Source: Methylomicrobium sp035916875 (lineage in GTDB: Bacteria > Pseudomonadota > Gammaproteobacteria > Methylococcales > Methylomonadaceae). From it: a stretch of 64,000 nt of DNA. Location of the stretch: positions 11,439 through 75,438 of the forward strand of contig NZ_JAXUHN010000089.1 of NCBI RefSeq assembly GCF_035916875.1, read 5' to 3'. The notes under the pieces are model-generated. The model did no database searches, was not told where the DNA came from, and saw nothing but the letters and a program-made list of their open reading frames with translations. The translations under genes and the position numbers were made by a program. Of this stretch, positions 9,882 through 18,608 are shown piece by piece. Positions within the stretch are counted from its first letter, which is position 1. Every line of letters starts with the position of its first letter.

Positions 9882-10230
9882 AACTGTCTCCTCAATGTTA
9901 ATGAGCGTTCATGTGCAGTGGTTTGGTTGCATTTATTTGTTATTCTTCAACCCTACACGCCGATAAAAGTGTCCGTTAAGCGATTACACTCTGTCGTCCG
10001 TCATTTCATCGGCAGCCTCTATTGGATGATAAATCCTTCCTGTATACCATACATTTATGGAACGCATCAATGGCTTGGTGAGCTTTGACCAGGGAGATCG
10101 CGCGGAGTATTCATTACAGGCCAATCGAAAAGGTTTTTCGGCTTTTTACGACACACCGCCTTGCGCAAAAAAGACGCAAGAGCTATTGAATCTGATTGAG
10201 CGCCGGAAGCTTTCGCATTTCATTGGGCAT
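9882..10230. other. Intergenic stretch, probably promoter region, one doubtful small ORF
   Basis: About 350 bp between the coiled-coil gene and the terminator of the following tRNA. A plus-strand ORF could run from 10057 to 10254 (65 codons, Lys/Glu-rich), but it has no clear ribosome binding site and its end runs into the terminator hairpin, so I do not call it. The left part should hold the promoter of the coiled-coil gene. Confidence 0.4.
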
Positions 10231-10268
10231 AAAAAAACCCGCGAAGCCAAATGACTTGCGGGTTTTTG
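10231..10268 (-). terminator. Rho-independent terminator of tRNA-Leu(CAA)
   Basis: The arms AAAAACCCGC and GCGGGTTTTT are complementary and enclose a 15-nt loop. Read on the minus strand the stem is followed by a run of seven T, right after the tRNA-Leu gene. On the plus strand a five-T run also follows, so it could work in both directions. Confidence 0.85.
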
Positions 10269-10298
10269 TAGTTCTTTGCACGGCTCAGAACCATAATC

Positions 10299-10385
10299 TG
10301 GTACCGAGGGTCGGAATCGAACCGACACGATGTCACCATCACCGGATTTTGAATCCGGCGCGTCTACCAGTTCCGCCACCCCGGC
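10299..10385 (-). tRNA. tRNA-Leu (anticodon CAA)
   Basis: The minus strand gives an 87-nt class II tRNA beginning GCCGGGGTGGCGGAACTGG and ending TACCA, with CCA encoded. The anticodon stem CCGGA/TCCGG encloses TTCAAAA, giving anticodon CAA (UUG codons). A long variable arm and the T-loop TTCGATT are present. A terminator follows about 30 bp downstream. Confidence 0.95.
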
Positions 10386-10471
10386 AAAGAAGCGATATTA
10401 TACGCAAATCATTTTCAATTTAGCAAGCAGTTTCTTAAAATAGACGCCCACGAGACTTGCGACTGACATTT

Positions 10472-11497
10472 ATGAAGAAAAGCGATTTCTTTTATCACCT
10501 GCCCGAAAACCTGATTGCCCAGCACCCTTTACCCGAGCGACGGGCGAGTCGGCTGTTGTGCATGCAGGCGCCCGACTGGCAGCCCCATGACCGGCTGTTT
10601 ACCGATTTGATCGATCTGATCGACGCGCGCGACTTGCTGGTATTCAACGATACCCGCGTAATTCCAGCCCGACTGTTCGGCAAAAAAGCGACGGGCGGCA
10701 AGGTTGAAATTCTGGTCGAACGCGTTCAAGATGAATATCATGCGATCGCGCATGTGAGAGCCAGCAAATCGCCAAAGCCCGGTACGATGATCGAACTGGA
10801 CCTCGCGCATACATGCCGGATTTTAAGCCGGGTAAATGATCTGTTCGAGCTCGAATTTGATTCGGTACTGCCGTTACCTGAATTGCTCGAACAAATCGGC
10901 CATGTGCCGTTGCCGCCGTATATCGGCCGGACTGATGAAAAGGAAGATTTAAGCCGCTATCAAACGGTTTTTGCGAAACAGCCGGGCGCTGTAGCCGCGC
11001 CGACCGCCGGCCTGCATTTCGATCTGGAGACGATGACAAACATCGCGGCGAAAGGCGCGGCAACGGCCTTCGTGACTCTGCATGTCGGCAGCGGTACGTT
11101 TCAGCCGGTTCGCGCCGAAAATCTAGCCGACCATGTGATGCACCGCGAGTTTTTCTCGGTTTCTTCCGAAACTGTGACGGCGGTTCGTCAGGCGCGGGAG
11201 CGTGGCGGCCGGGTCATCGCGATCGGTACGACCGCGGTCAGGGCGTTGGAATCGGCAAGCCGAAGCGGGCAACTGGAAGCCTGTTGCGGCGATACGACTC
11301 TGTTTATTACGCCAGGTTACCGTTTCAACACCATCGATGCGCTATTGACCAACTTCCATTTGCCCGAATCGACTCTGTTGATGCTGGTGTCGGCTTTTGC
11401 GGGATATGAGCGGATCATGGAGGCTTATCGGCACGCGATCGAGCAGTCGTACCGTTTTTTCAGTTACGGTGATGCGATGTTTTTGGCGAGAACTTAA
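10472..11497 (+). CDS. queA: S-adenosylmethionine:tRNA ribosyltransferase-isomerase (queuosine synthesis)
   Basis: QueA transfers the ribosyl part of AdoMet to preQ1 in tRNA to form epoxyqueuosine. The protein (341 aa from the chosen ATG) is the family's usual length. It shows the opening MKKSDFFYHLPENLIAQHPL, LLVFNDTRVIPARLFG, APTAGLHFD, TLHVGSGTFQPV and LLTNFHLPESTLLMLVSAF, all hallmark QueA segments. An in-frame start 15 nt further upstream is possible, but the inner ATG matches the family N-terminus. The expected partner tgt is not adjacent here. Confidence 0.95.
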   Translation: MKKSDFFYHLPENLIAQHPLPERRASRLLCMQAPDWQPHDRLFTDLIDLIDARDLLVFNDTRVIPARLFGKKATGGKVEILVERVQDEYHAIAHVRASKSPKPGTMIELDLAHTCRILSRVNDLFELEFDSVLPLPELLEQIGHVPLPPYIGRTDEKEDLSRYQTVFAKQPGAVAAPTAGLHFDLETMTNIAAKGAATAFVTLHVGSGTFQPVRAENLADHVMHREFFSVSSETVTAVRQARERGGRVIAIGTTAVRALESASRSGQLEACCGDTTLFITPGYRFNTIDALLTNFHLPESTLLMLVSAFAGYERIMEAYRHAIEQSYRFFSYGDAMFLART

Positions 11498-11529
11498 TTT
11501 TGGGCCGAATACTTACGCGTTATTCGGGC

Positions 11530-12156
11530 TTACGGCTTGAGCCTGAATTTGCAAACACCCCCGCCTTTGGCCATGCACTCCATATGATCGATGTCCCGGT
11601 TCAGCAGGGCCTTAATCAAGGTTCTGTCGAATTCGCAAACTTCCTCAAATTTTTGCGCAAGGTCATGGTAGATGCAGTTGAATGCCTCGATCGACGGCTG
11701 GCCGCCATCCGCCTCATTCAGTCTGGCCTGAAAACCGAGTTCATTCATGATGCGGATTAACTCGGCAAGCCGGTCTTTGTTTTGCTTACCCGCAAATTGC
11801 GGCGCCAAACCTTGCGACAGCGAGTCCGCCAAATCACGCAAATAACGCTGCAATGCCTCGGGCCCCATTTCCTGCCGCAATTTGCTCAGAATCAGCTCTG
11901 AAAACCAGGCGTATTGCTTAGGAAAACTGTTGATGCCGGCCTCGGTCAACACAAATACACGCACTGGACGTCCCGCGGTCTTATTCAGCATGCCCATTTT
12001 GACATAGCCATCCCTTTCCAACTTGTCGATATGCTGCTGCACCGCGTTGCGCGAAATTTCCAATTTTTCGGCAATTTCGTCAATGCATAGACCAGCCTTG
12101 ATCTTGAGTAAAAGATCAAGTATTTGATATTGCCTGGAGCTTATACCTTCAGCCAT
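11530..12156 (-). CDS. HTH transcriptional regulator with C-terminal cysteine-bearing V4R/SufR-like sensor domain
   Basis: 208-aa regulator. Residues about 5-70 form a winged helix (RQYQILDLLLKIKAGLCIDE, then EKLEISRNAVQQHIDKLERDG). The C-terminal part has cysteines in NCIYHDL, EEVCEFD, ECMAKGG and GGVCKF, the pattern seen in Fe-S or thiol-sensing regulators of the SufR type and in V4R-like domains. It is divergent from the truncated haemoglobin gene with about 250 bp between them, so it probably controls that gene. A redox, NO or Fe-S signal is inferred. An AT-rich TTAA-repeated stretch (about 12165-12185) just upstream of its start could be an operator. Confidence 0.78.
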   Translation of the reverse strand: MAEGISSRQYQILDLLLKIKAGLCIDEIAEKLEISRNAVQQHIDKLERDGYVKMGMLNKTAGRPVRVFVLTEAGINSFPKQYAWFSELILSKLRQEMGPEALQRYLRDLADSLSQGLAPQFAGKQNKDRLAELIRIMNELGFQARLNEADGGQPSIEAFNCIYHDLAQKFEEVCEFDRTLIKALLNRDIDHMECMAKGGGVCKFRLKP

Positions 12157-12407
12157 AAAAGCCTACTTAATTTAAGGTTTAATAGTAGCGCATCATACCA
12201 AATCCTAGCCTTCTTGACTATGAAACCGCTGCATTGGCACAGCGGGATTGATGTCTTGCGCACAGCACGGGAATATCTTATCAACTTATGCAATTTTTAT
12301 CTTGCAAATATACAATATCGAGTTAAAATTACTTTGCGGCATTCTTCGAGCTCTCGAGCAAGACCGCAAGAGAAAGGTTTATTTTCCAATATCATGAGAC
12401 ATCAACA

Positions 12408-12776
12408 ATGAGCAATTCACTTTACGAAAGAATCGGCGGCGAAGCGGCGGTCAATGCCGCGGTGGATCTTTTTTACCGCAAGGTACTCAACGATCACCGG
12501 ATCAACCGTTTTTTCGATTCGACCGACATGGACGCCCAAATCGCCAAACAAAAAGCGTTTTTTACGTATGCTTTCGGCGGACCGAACAACTACACCGGCA
12601 AAGACATGCGCGGCGCGCACGCGCATCTGGTCGAAATGGGCCTGGACGGTTCGCATTTTGATGCGGTAATGGAGCATCTGGGAGCCACGTTGCACGAGTT
12701 GAGCGTGCCTGAAGACTTGATTGCTGAAGCCGCCGCGATTGCGCTTGGCGCGCGTTCGGATGTTCTAGGCTTATAA
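12408..12776 (+). CDS. Group 1 truncated haemoglobin
   Basis: 122-aa 2/2 globin (TrHbN type), an O2/NO-binding haem protein often used for NO detoxification. It begins SLYERIGGEAAVNAAVDLFY and includes FFTYAFGG and GAHAHLVEMGL, where the second His is the expected proximal haem ligand; HFDAVMEHLGATL follows. The Tyr at B10 is plausible in VDLFYRKV. It lies 61 bp before a ferredoxin-type reductase gene on the same strand, which could re-reduce the haem. Length and motifs fit the family well. Confidence 0.92.
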   Translation: MSNSLYERIGGEAAVNAAVDLFYRKVLNDHRINRFFDSTDMDAQIAKQKAFFTYAFGGPNNYTGKDMRGAHAHLVEMGLDGSHFDAVMEHLGATLHELSVPEDLIAEAAAIALGARSDVLGL

Positions 12777-12837
12777 ATGCGACGACAAGCCGTGACTTCC
12801 TGAACGTAACACGGCTTGATTTTGCAAGGGGGATACT

Positions 12838-13824
12838 ATGTTCGACCTAACGATTGAAAACAGCCGCTTGACCTGCCGTCCGGGCGAAACCGTGCTCGAC
12901 GCACTCTTGCGCGAAAACATCAACATCCCTTACGGTTGCAAGGCGGGCGTCTGCCAGAGCTGTGTGGTACAAAGCCTTGACATCAAACCGCCCGAAAAGG
13001 CGCAAGGGGATCTGAAAGACACCCTGAAAAGCAGCGGGCATTTTTTGGCTTGCCAGTGCCACCCCGAGCAGCCGATGACGTTGAAATTACCCAATCAGGC
13101 GGTCCGCTTTTCCGATGGCATTGTCGTGGTCAGCGAACCCTTGAATCGAAACACCCATTTGCTGATCATCCAAATTAATGATGCAGACCGTTACAAAGCC
13201 GGCCAGTTCGTCAACCTGCAACGTAGCGATGGACTGACTCGCAGTTATTCGATCGCCAATATTCCGCACGCTTCCGGCACCCTCGAATTCCATATCCGTC
13301 GATTGCAGGAAGGGCGCTTCAGCGCCTGGGTGCATGACGAACTGAAGGTTGGCCATTCTATCCCGGTCTCGGAGCCGCAAGGCAAATGTTTTTATCTTCC
13401 TGACCGCAGGGAACAAGGCATCCTGCTGATCGGTACCGGCACAGGCCTCGCGCCGCTCGCGGGCATTTTGGCCGATGCGTTATCGCATGGCCATTCGGGA
13501 CCGATCCGTCTTTTTCACGGCAGCCGCGACCATGATGATCTGTATCGGATTAATGAAATGCGCGAACTCGCCGAACAGCATCCGAATTTTTCGTATACAC
13601 CTTGCGTTTCGAGCGGCGACGCACCGAAGGGCTTCATCCAAGGCCGGGCTAATGAAGCGGCCCTGTCCGCGCATACCGATTTAACCAGTTGGCGAGTGTT
13701 TCTATGCGGCCACCCGGACATGGTCAGGACCACCCAAAAGCAGGCGTACCTGAAAGGCGCCAAGCTAGCCGATATTTATTGTGATGCGTTTGTGGTCTCG
13801 GCCGATCCTACGCCGCAATCCTGA
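12838..13824 (+). CDS. Ferredoxin-fused FAD/NAD(P)H oxidoreductase
   Basis: 328-aa electron-transfer protein. The N-terminal plant-type [2Fe-2S] ferredoxin domain (about 1-90) has the cluster motif GCKAGVCQSC with a further Cys in LACQC. A ferredoxin reductase-type FAD domain follows (about 100-195, RSYSIANIPH) and an NAD(P)-binding domain (about 200-320, LLIGTGTGLAPLAGIL and FLCGHPDMV). The layout matches reductases of aromatic or methane/phenol monooxygenase-type systems. It is preceded by a GGGGG-type ribosome binding site and follows the globin gene, so reduction of the globin is a reasonable inference, not proven. Confidence 0.88.
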   Translation: MFDLTIENSRLTCRPGETVLDALLRENINIPYGCKAGVCQSCVVQSLDIKPPEKAQGDLKDTLKSSGHFLACQCHPEQPMTLKLPNQAVRFSDGIVVVSEPLNRNTHLLIIQINDADRYKAGQFVNLQRSDGLTRSYSIANIPHASGTLEFHIRRLQEGRFSAWVHDELKVGHSIPVSEPQGKCFYLPDRREQGILLIGTGTGLAPLAGILADALSHGHSGPIRLFHGSRDHDDLYRINEMRELAEQHPNFSYTPCVSSGDAPKGFIQGRANEAALSAHTDLTSWRVFLCGHPDMVRTTQKQAYLKGAKLADIYCDAFVVSADPTPQS

Positions 13825-13840
13825 TATTAGCGCTTCCCCT

Positions 13841-13861
13841 GCCGGACCGTCATGGTCCGGC
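13841..13861. terminator. Hairpin between converging genes, probable terminator
   Basis: GCCGGACC and GGTCCGGC form a perfect 8-bp stem with a 5-nt loop, 17 bp after the reductase stop codon and between two convergent genes. There is no T run, so intrinsic termination is only moderately supported. Confidence 0.45.
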
Positions 13862-13993
13862 GCCGGGCGGGCGGTCGGCTAGGATAAACAAATCCGGCAA
13901 TAAATAGCTACAGAGTCGCCATCGCCCGAACAGCATGTCCGTGCCGGCCAAAACGTACCGCAAACGCGCTCGCCGATGCCGTCAAGACCGGAG

Positions 13994-15598
13994 TCAATCG
14001 GAACGGTTACTTTTCCGAGCCGGAACGGAAACACCGGCGCTACGATGATGTTTGTACGCCGCCGACTCGATACCATACTTCTGTAACTTGCCATACACAG
14101 CCCGGGTCGTCACACCCATTGCGTCGGCCACTTTTTTCACATCGCCCTGATGATGTTTTAACGCGGAATCGAGATAAGCCCTTTCCACGCGAGCCAATGC
14201 GCTCTCCCTGATGCCTTTCCAGTCGTCGCTTGCTGTCGGCCCTGAAAGCTCCAAATCCAGTTCGGTCATTTCCTTGCCGCTTGCAAACAAAATGCTGCGT
14301 TCGAGCACATTTTCCAGTTCGCGCACATTGCCCGGCCAGGCATAGGCGCGGATTTTCTGCATCACGTCGCGACTGACCGTTTCGACAGTCTTGCCGTATT
14401 TCTTACTCAGGCGCCGCACGATCAACTGCACCAGGTAAGGCAAATCTTCGGGCCGCTCGGAAAGCGGCGGGATGCGCAGGCGCACGACATTGATCCGGTA
14501 ATACAGATCCTTGCGGAATACATTCTGGCTGACCAGATCTTCGAGGTCGTTATTGGTTGCGGAAATAATTCTGAGATCGACCGGCAGAATTTTCTTGCCG
14601 CCGACCCGTTCCAGTTCGCCTTCCTGCAACACACGCAGCAAGCGGATTTGCGCGGCCGCCGACAGCGAATCGACTTCGTCCAGAAACAAGGTTCCGCCTT
14701 CGGCCCGTTCGAAATAACCTTGATGCACCTCGATAGCGCCGGTAAACGCGCCTTTCTCGTGGCCGAACAAGGCGCTTTCGACCAGGCTTTCCGGAATCGC
14801 GCCGCAGTTGACCGGAATGAACGGCTTCTGCGAGCGGTCGCTCATCGCATGGATCGCTTTCGCGACCAATTCCTTGCCGACGCCGGTTTGCCCCTGAACC
14901 AACACCGTCGCGGTCGTCGGTGCTATCACCTCGATCGATTGCAGAATTTTGCGCATAGACGGCGAATTGGCGACGATCGCCGGAGGCTGGTGCATTTTGG
15001 TTGCCGGTTTGCGCTGCTTGCGCCAGAGTTGCAACATGCTTTCCTCAATGCGGGAGCATAGATCATGAATGTCCTGCATTTGCTTGACCGGCGTCGTGTC
15101 GGTGTATTCCGTGCCCGAACGGCCGCTGGCCGCATGCGGACTGGTATAAACACAAACTTCGCAGCTGCCGTGCTGACGAGCGATGCTTTTTTTGATCTCA
15201 ACCTTGGCATAGCCAAAATTCCGCGCCGCGATGCCGCCGAAGACGCTCGAGGTCATCCTGCATAATCCGGGAAAGTTGACAACCTGCTCGCCGAAAGGGC
15301 AACAGGAATTGCTCACCGTAATGCAGTCCTGATTCGCCGAAACCAGCGAAAACTTACCGCCGATGCTGTTCTTCAGGCCGAGAATCAATTCGGTGTAGTT
15401 TTCGATGTCCAGCGCGTTATTGTTATGCGTGTCGTCCCGATAGGTTTCTTCAAAAAAACAGCCCGCAGTTTTGGCGATATGCTCGATCAGCTCTTCGCAA
15501 TGCTTTTGGCCGAGTTGTTCGTTCGCATGCATCAGCTCCAGAATGAAGGTCTGCAAAAAAAATACTGGCGTTATACCGGATAAGGATGGACTGCTCAT
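13994..15598 (-). CDS. Sigma54-dependent transcriptional activator with N-terminal V4R-like sensor domain
   Basis: 534-aa enhancer-binding protein. The first 180 residues contain the Cys pattern SCCPFGE, GLCRM and GSCEVCVY, resembling the V4R-type sensor domain of XylR/DmpR-like activators and the C-terminus of the HTH regulator at 11530. The AAA+ domain (about 205-440) has Walker A GQTGVGKELVAKAIH, an intact sigma54-contacting GAFTGA loop, and Walker B GGTLFLDEVD. A Fis-type HTH lies near the end (GDVKKVADAMGVTTRAVYGK). It is convergent with the reductase gene and divergent from the DUF938 gene. The target promoter is not identified. Confidence 0.9.
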   Translation of the reverse strand: MSSPSLSGITPVFFLQTFILELMHANEQLGQKHCEELIEHIAKTAGCFFEETYRDDTHNNNALDIENYTELILGLKNSIGGKFSLVSANQDCITVSNSCCPFGEQVVNFPGLCRMTSSVFGGIAARNFGYAKVEIKKSIARQHGSCEVCVYTSPHAASGRSGTEYTDTTPVKQMQDIHDLCSRIEESMLQLWRKQRKPATKMHQPPAIVANSPSMRKILQSIEVIAPTTATVLVQGQTGVGKELVAKAIHAMSDRSQKPFIPVNCGAIPESLVESALFGHEKGAFTGAIEVHQGYFERAEGGTLFLDEVDSLSAAAQIRLLRVLQEGELERVGGKKILPVDLRIISATNNDLEDLVSQNVFRKDLYYRINVVRLRIPPLSERPEDLPYLVQLIVRRLSKKYGKTVETVSRDVMQKIRAYAWPGNVRELENVLERSILFASGKEMTELDLELSGPTASDDWKGIRESALARVERAYLDSALKHHQGDVKKVADAMGVTTRAVYGKLQKYGIESAAYKHHRSAGVSVPARKSNRSD

Positions 15599-15782
15599 GA
15601 TCTTGTTGTGAAATAAAATTTCTTTGATTGAAATAAAGGTTCATTGATTAGACAACGCTTGAACACTAAGTTGCTGTAATATTGGGAAAATTTTCCGCAT
15701 CAATATTGGCATGATAATTGTCTATTAATTTGATATGTATTGTGTTCATCTACCTAAAATCCCCCCTCACCATCAAAGTACC

Positions 15783-16442
15783 ATGCGCGATGATGCCCCC
15801 CCTTTAAACCCCCATCCGTTGAGCGAATATATCGCCTGGGCCGGCGTCCGCAACCGGGAACCTATCTTGGGCATTTTAAAAGAAAAATTGCCGAAAGCGC
15901 CTGGCCGCGTACTCGAACTCGGCAGCGGTAGCGGCATGCATATCAACTACTTTGCCCCGTATTTCGGACATTTGTATTTTCATCCATCCGACAAGAACGA
16001 GGAAGTTTTCGATAATATCAAAAAGCTGAGGATCGATCACGCGAACTACAATGTCGCCGATCCGGTGCATCTGGACCTGACCGACCCGCACACCTGGCTT
16101 AATCCCGGTCAAGCAAATACGTTCGATGCGATTTTTTCAATCAATATTTTTCAGGTCGCACAGTTTTCGATAGCCGACGGGATGATGGACTGCGCTTCCC
16201 AGCTTTTAACCGACGAGGGTATTTTGCTGGTTTATGGTACTTTCAAAACCGAAGGCAGTTTTTCCGCCGATTCAAACAAAGAAATTCATCACCTCTTGAG
16301 CTCTGCCGGAGTTGCGGAATGGGAACTGAAAGAAGTCGCAGACTTGAAAAATACGGCCGCAAAATACAACATGGCGCTAAAGGAACAAATTACTATGCCT
16401 GCCAATAATTTCTCGCTAATTTTTGGCAAACGCCAACCGTAA
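15783..16442 (+). CDS. DUF938 family SAM-dependent methyltransferase-like protein
   Basis: 219 aa from the inner ATG, chosen because DUF938 proteins start just before the PHPLSEYIAWAGVRNREPIL segment. The class I methyltransferase motif I is visible as RVLELGSGSGMHINYFAPYF, followed by HPSDKNEE and FDAIFSINIFQVAQF. The substrate of this family is not established. A CAACCGT/ACGGTTG hairpin overlaps the stop codon and may weakly terminate transcription. Confidence 0.85.
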   Translation: MRDDAPPLNPHPLSEYIAWAGVRNREPILGILKEKLPKAPGRVLELGSGSGMHINYFAPYFGHLYFHPSDKNEEVFDNIKKLRIDHANYNVADPVHLDLTDPHTWLNPGQANTFDAIFSINIFQVAQFSIADGMMDCASQLLTDEGILLVYGTFKTEGSFSADSNKEIHHLLSSAGVAEWELKEVADLKNTAAKYNMALKEQITMPANNFSLIFGKRQP

Positions 16443-16453
16443 AACGGTTGAAC

Positions 16454-16819
16454 CTAAAAAGAGCAGTTGGAGCGTTCCTTAAATGCAGATACTTGATAAT
16501 TGCCGCCCCATGAAAAAATAGTCAACAGCAATAAACATCCGGCAAGTATCGCTAGAACGACTTCGGTAAGCAAAACACCTGATCTATGGACCTGATTTGG
16601 CAATCCTTCGACATACACTGGAAGGGATTCTTGTTCCCTGGCGTTTTTAACGACGGACTTCCAGTCGTTTCCGACTAAAGGAACCGTGATTTCCGTTACC
16701 AGCAGAGGAAGAGCTTCCTCTGCGCCAGGCGCGTTGGCATCGACCGGCCTGGAATGATTTGCTTGTGTGTTTGCGGGCGTGATTTCTGCCGGACGGTTAC
16801 TCGATGCGTTATCGAATCG
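16454..16819 (-). pseudogene. Possible degraded gene for a small C-terminally anchored membrane protein
   Basis: The minus strand is open for about 121 codons and ends at 16454. The reading has protein-like composition, including an Ala/Pro-rich stretch, LLVTEITVPLVGNDWKSVV, and a hydrophobic segment VVLAILAGCLLLLTIFSW near the C-terminus. No ATG, GTG or TTG occurs in the first half of the frame, and a stop at 16820-16822 closes it upstream. It is either a remnant that lost its start or chance. It fills most of the gap between the DUF938 gene and the hydrolase gene. Confidence 0.3.
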
Positions 16820-16914
16820 TCATAATTTCGGATTTAGTCCAAAATTTATCCGTTTGCAATACAGATTTTCTGGAGAGCCAACATGAAGCGATATCAGTTC
16901 TATTTTCCAGGGCC

Positions 16915-17637
16915 TTACGTCAAAAAAATCTCCTCCAAAAAACTCTTCATCGCAATCCAAGACCGCCGATCCGCATCGGCCTGATAAACAGTGCCGAAAC
17001 CCGGATTATTCGCGATCGGATTCGTAAAAGCGTGCATCGTGTTGCCGTAAACATCCACCTGCCAGTCCGCGCCGGCCCTGGTCATTTCCCGTTCGAATGC
17101 GAGGACTTGCTCCGGCGGCGCCATCGGGTCGTCGTGACCGTGCAGGGCTAATACTTTTGCTTTGATTTGCGTGCCTTCGGTATTGCCCGGCGCGCCCAAA
17201 AGGCCGTGAAAACTGACCACGCCCTTGATGTCCGCGCCGGTTCGGGCGAGATCGAGCACGCACAAGCCGCCGAAGCAGAAACCGATCGCAGCGCATTTTT
17301 GGTCGTCGACCCAGGGCAGCAGTTTTACGGCGGCCAGCGCGGCGTTAATCCGTTTTTGCAGCATTGCGCGGTCGTCCATGAACGGCTGCATCAGTTTGGC
17401 GTTTTCCTCGGGCCCTGAACCCAGTATGCCTTTACCATACATGTCGAGCGCAAAACCGACATATCCTAGTTCGGCAAGCTTGATCGCCTTGTTCGCTACA
17501 AACTCGTCGCGGCCGCCCCAGGCGTGATTGATCAGCACGGCCGGCCGCCGGCCTTCTATCGCCTCATCGTAGGCGAAAAAGGCTTCCAGCAGGGTATCGC
17601 CGTCCAGGTAGTTGACGGTGTTTGAGACGATCGCCAT
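16915..17637 (-). CDS. Dienelactone hydrolase family protein
   Basis: 240-aa alpha/beta hydrolase. The nucleophile motif is GFCFGGLCVLDLA with a Cys after the first Gly, followed by Cys again in GGLCV; the usual dienelactone hydrolase G-x-C-x-G-G pattern is kept. A later HGHDDPMAPPEQVLAFE carries the acid Asp, and NTMHAFTNP carries the catalytic His. The opening DGDTLLEAFFAYDE and VLINHAWGGRDEFV fit the family. It probably acts in the cytoplasm on an ester or lactone of unknown identity. It lies 17 bp after the phosphatase gene on the same strand, so the two may form an operon. Confidence 0.88.
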   Translation of the reverse strand: MAIVSNTVNYLDGDTLLEAFFAYDEAIEGRRPAVLINHAWGGRDEFVANKAIKLAELGYVGFALDMYGKGILGSGPEENAKLMQPFMDDRAMLQKRINAALAAVKLLPWVDDQKCAAIGFCFGGLCVLDLARTGADIKGVVSFHGLLGAPGNTEGTQIKAKVLALHGHDDPMAPPEQVLAFEREMTRAGADWQVDVYGNTMHAFTNPIANNPGFGTVYQADADRRSWIAMKSFLEEIFLT

Positions 17638-17653
17638 AGCTTTCTCCTGTCGA

Positions 17654-18148
17654 TTAACCGATTGATTTTATTTTGCCCGTTTCGAGCAAAGCATTCAAAA
17701 AGCCTTCGGAGGCTTCTTCGACCAGGTCCAGCACACGCTCGAAACCGTAGGATCCGCCGTAATAGGGGTCAGGCACTTCGCGTATGCCCAGATGAGGCGC
17801 ATAAGCGAGAAAATAGTTGATTTTATACCGGTGCGGCGCAGGACATGCGGACGACAGGATCGCGTAATTATCACTGTCCATGGCCAAGATATAATCGAAA
17901 TCTTCGAAATCGCCGAGCACGAATTTCCGGGCGCGCAAATGCGAAATATCGACGCCGCGTTCGCCGGCCGCCTTTTCCGCGCGCAGATCCGGCGCATTGC
18001 CGACGTGATAGGCATGGGTGCCGGCCGAGTCGATTGAGAAATGCTGCGCCAGCTTGCGTTCGTTTACGAGCTTGGTGAAAACGCCTTCCGCGGTCGGCGA
18101 ACGGCAGATGTTGCCCATGCAAACGAAGAGAACCTTAATTTTTTTCAT
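17654..18148 (-). CDS. Low-molecular-weight protein-tyrosine phosphatase
   Basis: 164 aa from the second in-frame start. The P-loop VCMGNICRSPTAEG (C-X5-R-S) is the catalytic signature near the N-terminus, and the general-acid motif appears as VPDPYYGG near residue 125. The length is typical. It leads into the dienelactone hydrolase gene. This is the last clearly chromosomal gene before composition and gene content change to the mobile element. Confidence 0.93.
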   Translation of the reverse strand: MKKIKVLFVCMGNICRSPTAEGVFTKLVNERKLAQHFSIDSAGTHAYHVGNAPDLRAEKAAGERGVDISHLRARKFVLGDFEDFDYILAMDSDNYAILSSACPAPHRYKINYFLAYAPHLGIREVPDPYYGGSYGFERVLDLVEEASEGFLNALLETGKIKSIG

Positions 18149-18608
18149 ATATATCAATAAGTTATGTTTGTTTTTCGGTCAAAAAAACAGCCCTAAACAG
18201 CCTTATACGACCCTTTATGAAACAATATGTTACCTATTTATTTTGGGGCGCAAAATCGAATTATTTTGGCTATTATAAGAGACGACTAATAATGTCCCAA
18301 CAATCTTTGCTTGCCATTGTTCGAGTTTTTCACGATTACCCTGATTGCGCCCCACCCATAAAAGCAACCGATACTTGTCATTTTGCGGTCTTGCCGCCAA
18401 GGACAACCGATTAAGTTAAGAGTGGCTCGAATTCGTAGTTGAGGGAAAACGCCGGCATTGTCAGCGCCATTGCGCCATCAAAGTAATGCGATAACGCGCT
18501 TGGTTAGCTTTTGCAGGGTCTTGGTCCAAGAAATCGTCCGGCCAAGACCCAATAAAGAGACACTGGCCTTAGAAGCCTGAGCGCTGTAGGAAGGGGGAGG
18601 AACTCAAC
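18149..18608. other. Non-coding stretch at the probable left boundary of the mobile element
   Basis: About 460 bp without a supported gene. It separates GC-richer core genes from the conjugation genes and is AT-rich in its left half. A perfect 9-bp inverted repeat GGGTCTTGG/CCAAGACCC (18516-18524 and 18542-18550) is present. No tRNA gene lies here, so an integration site cannot be named; the element end is inferred to fall within this stretch. Confidence 0.4.

Noticed and set aside
10057..10254. 65-codon plus-strand ORF before the tRNA terminator
   Set aside because: Its 3' end reads through the terminator stem and it lacks a ribosome binding site.
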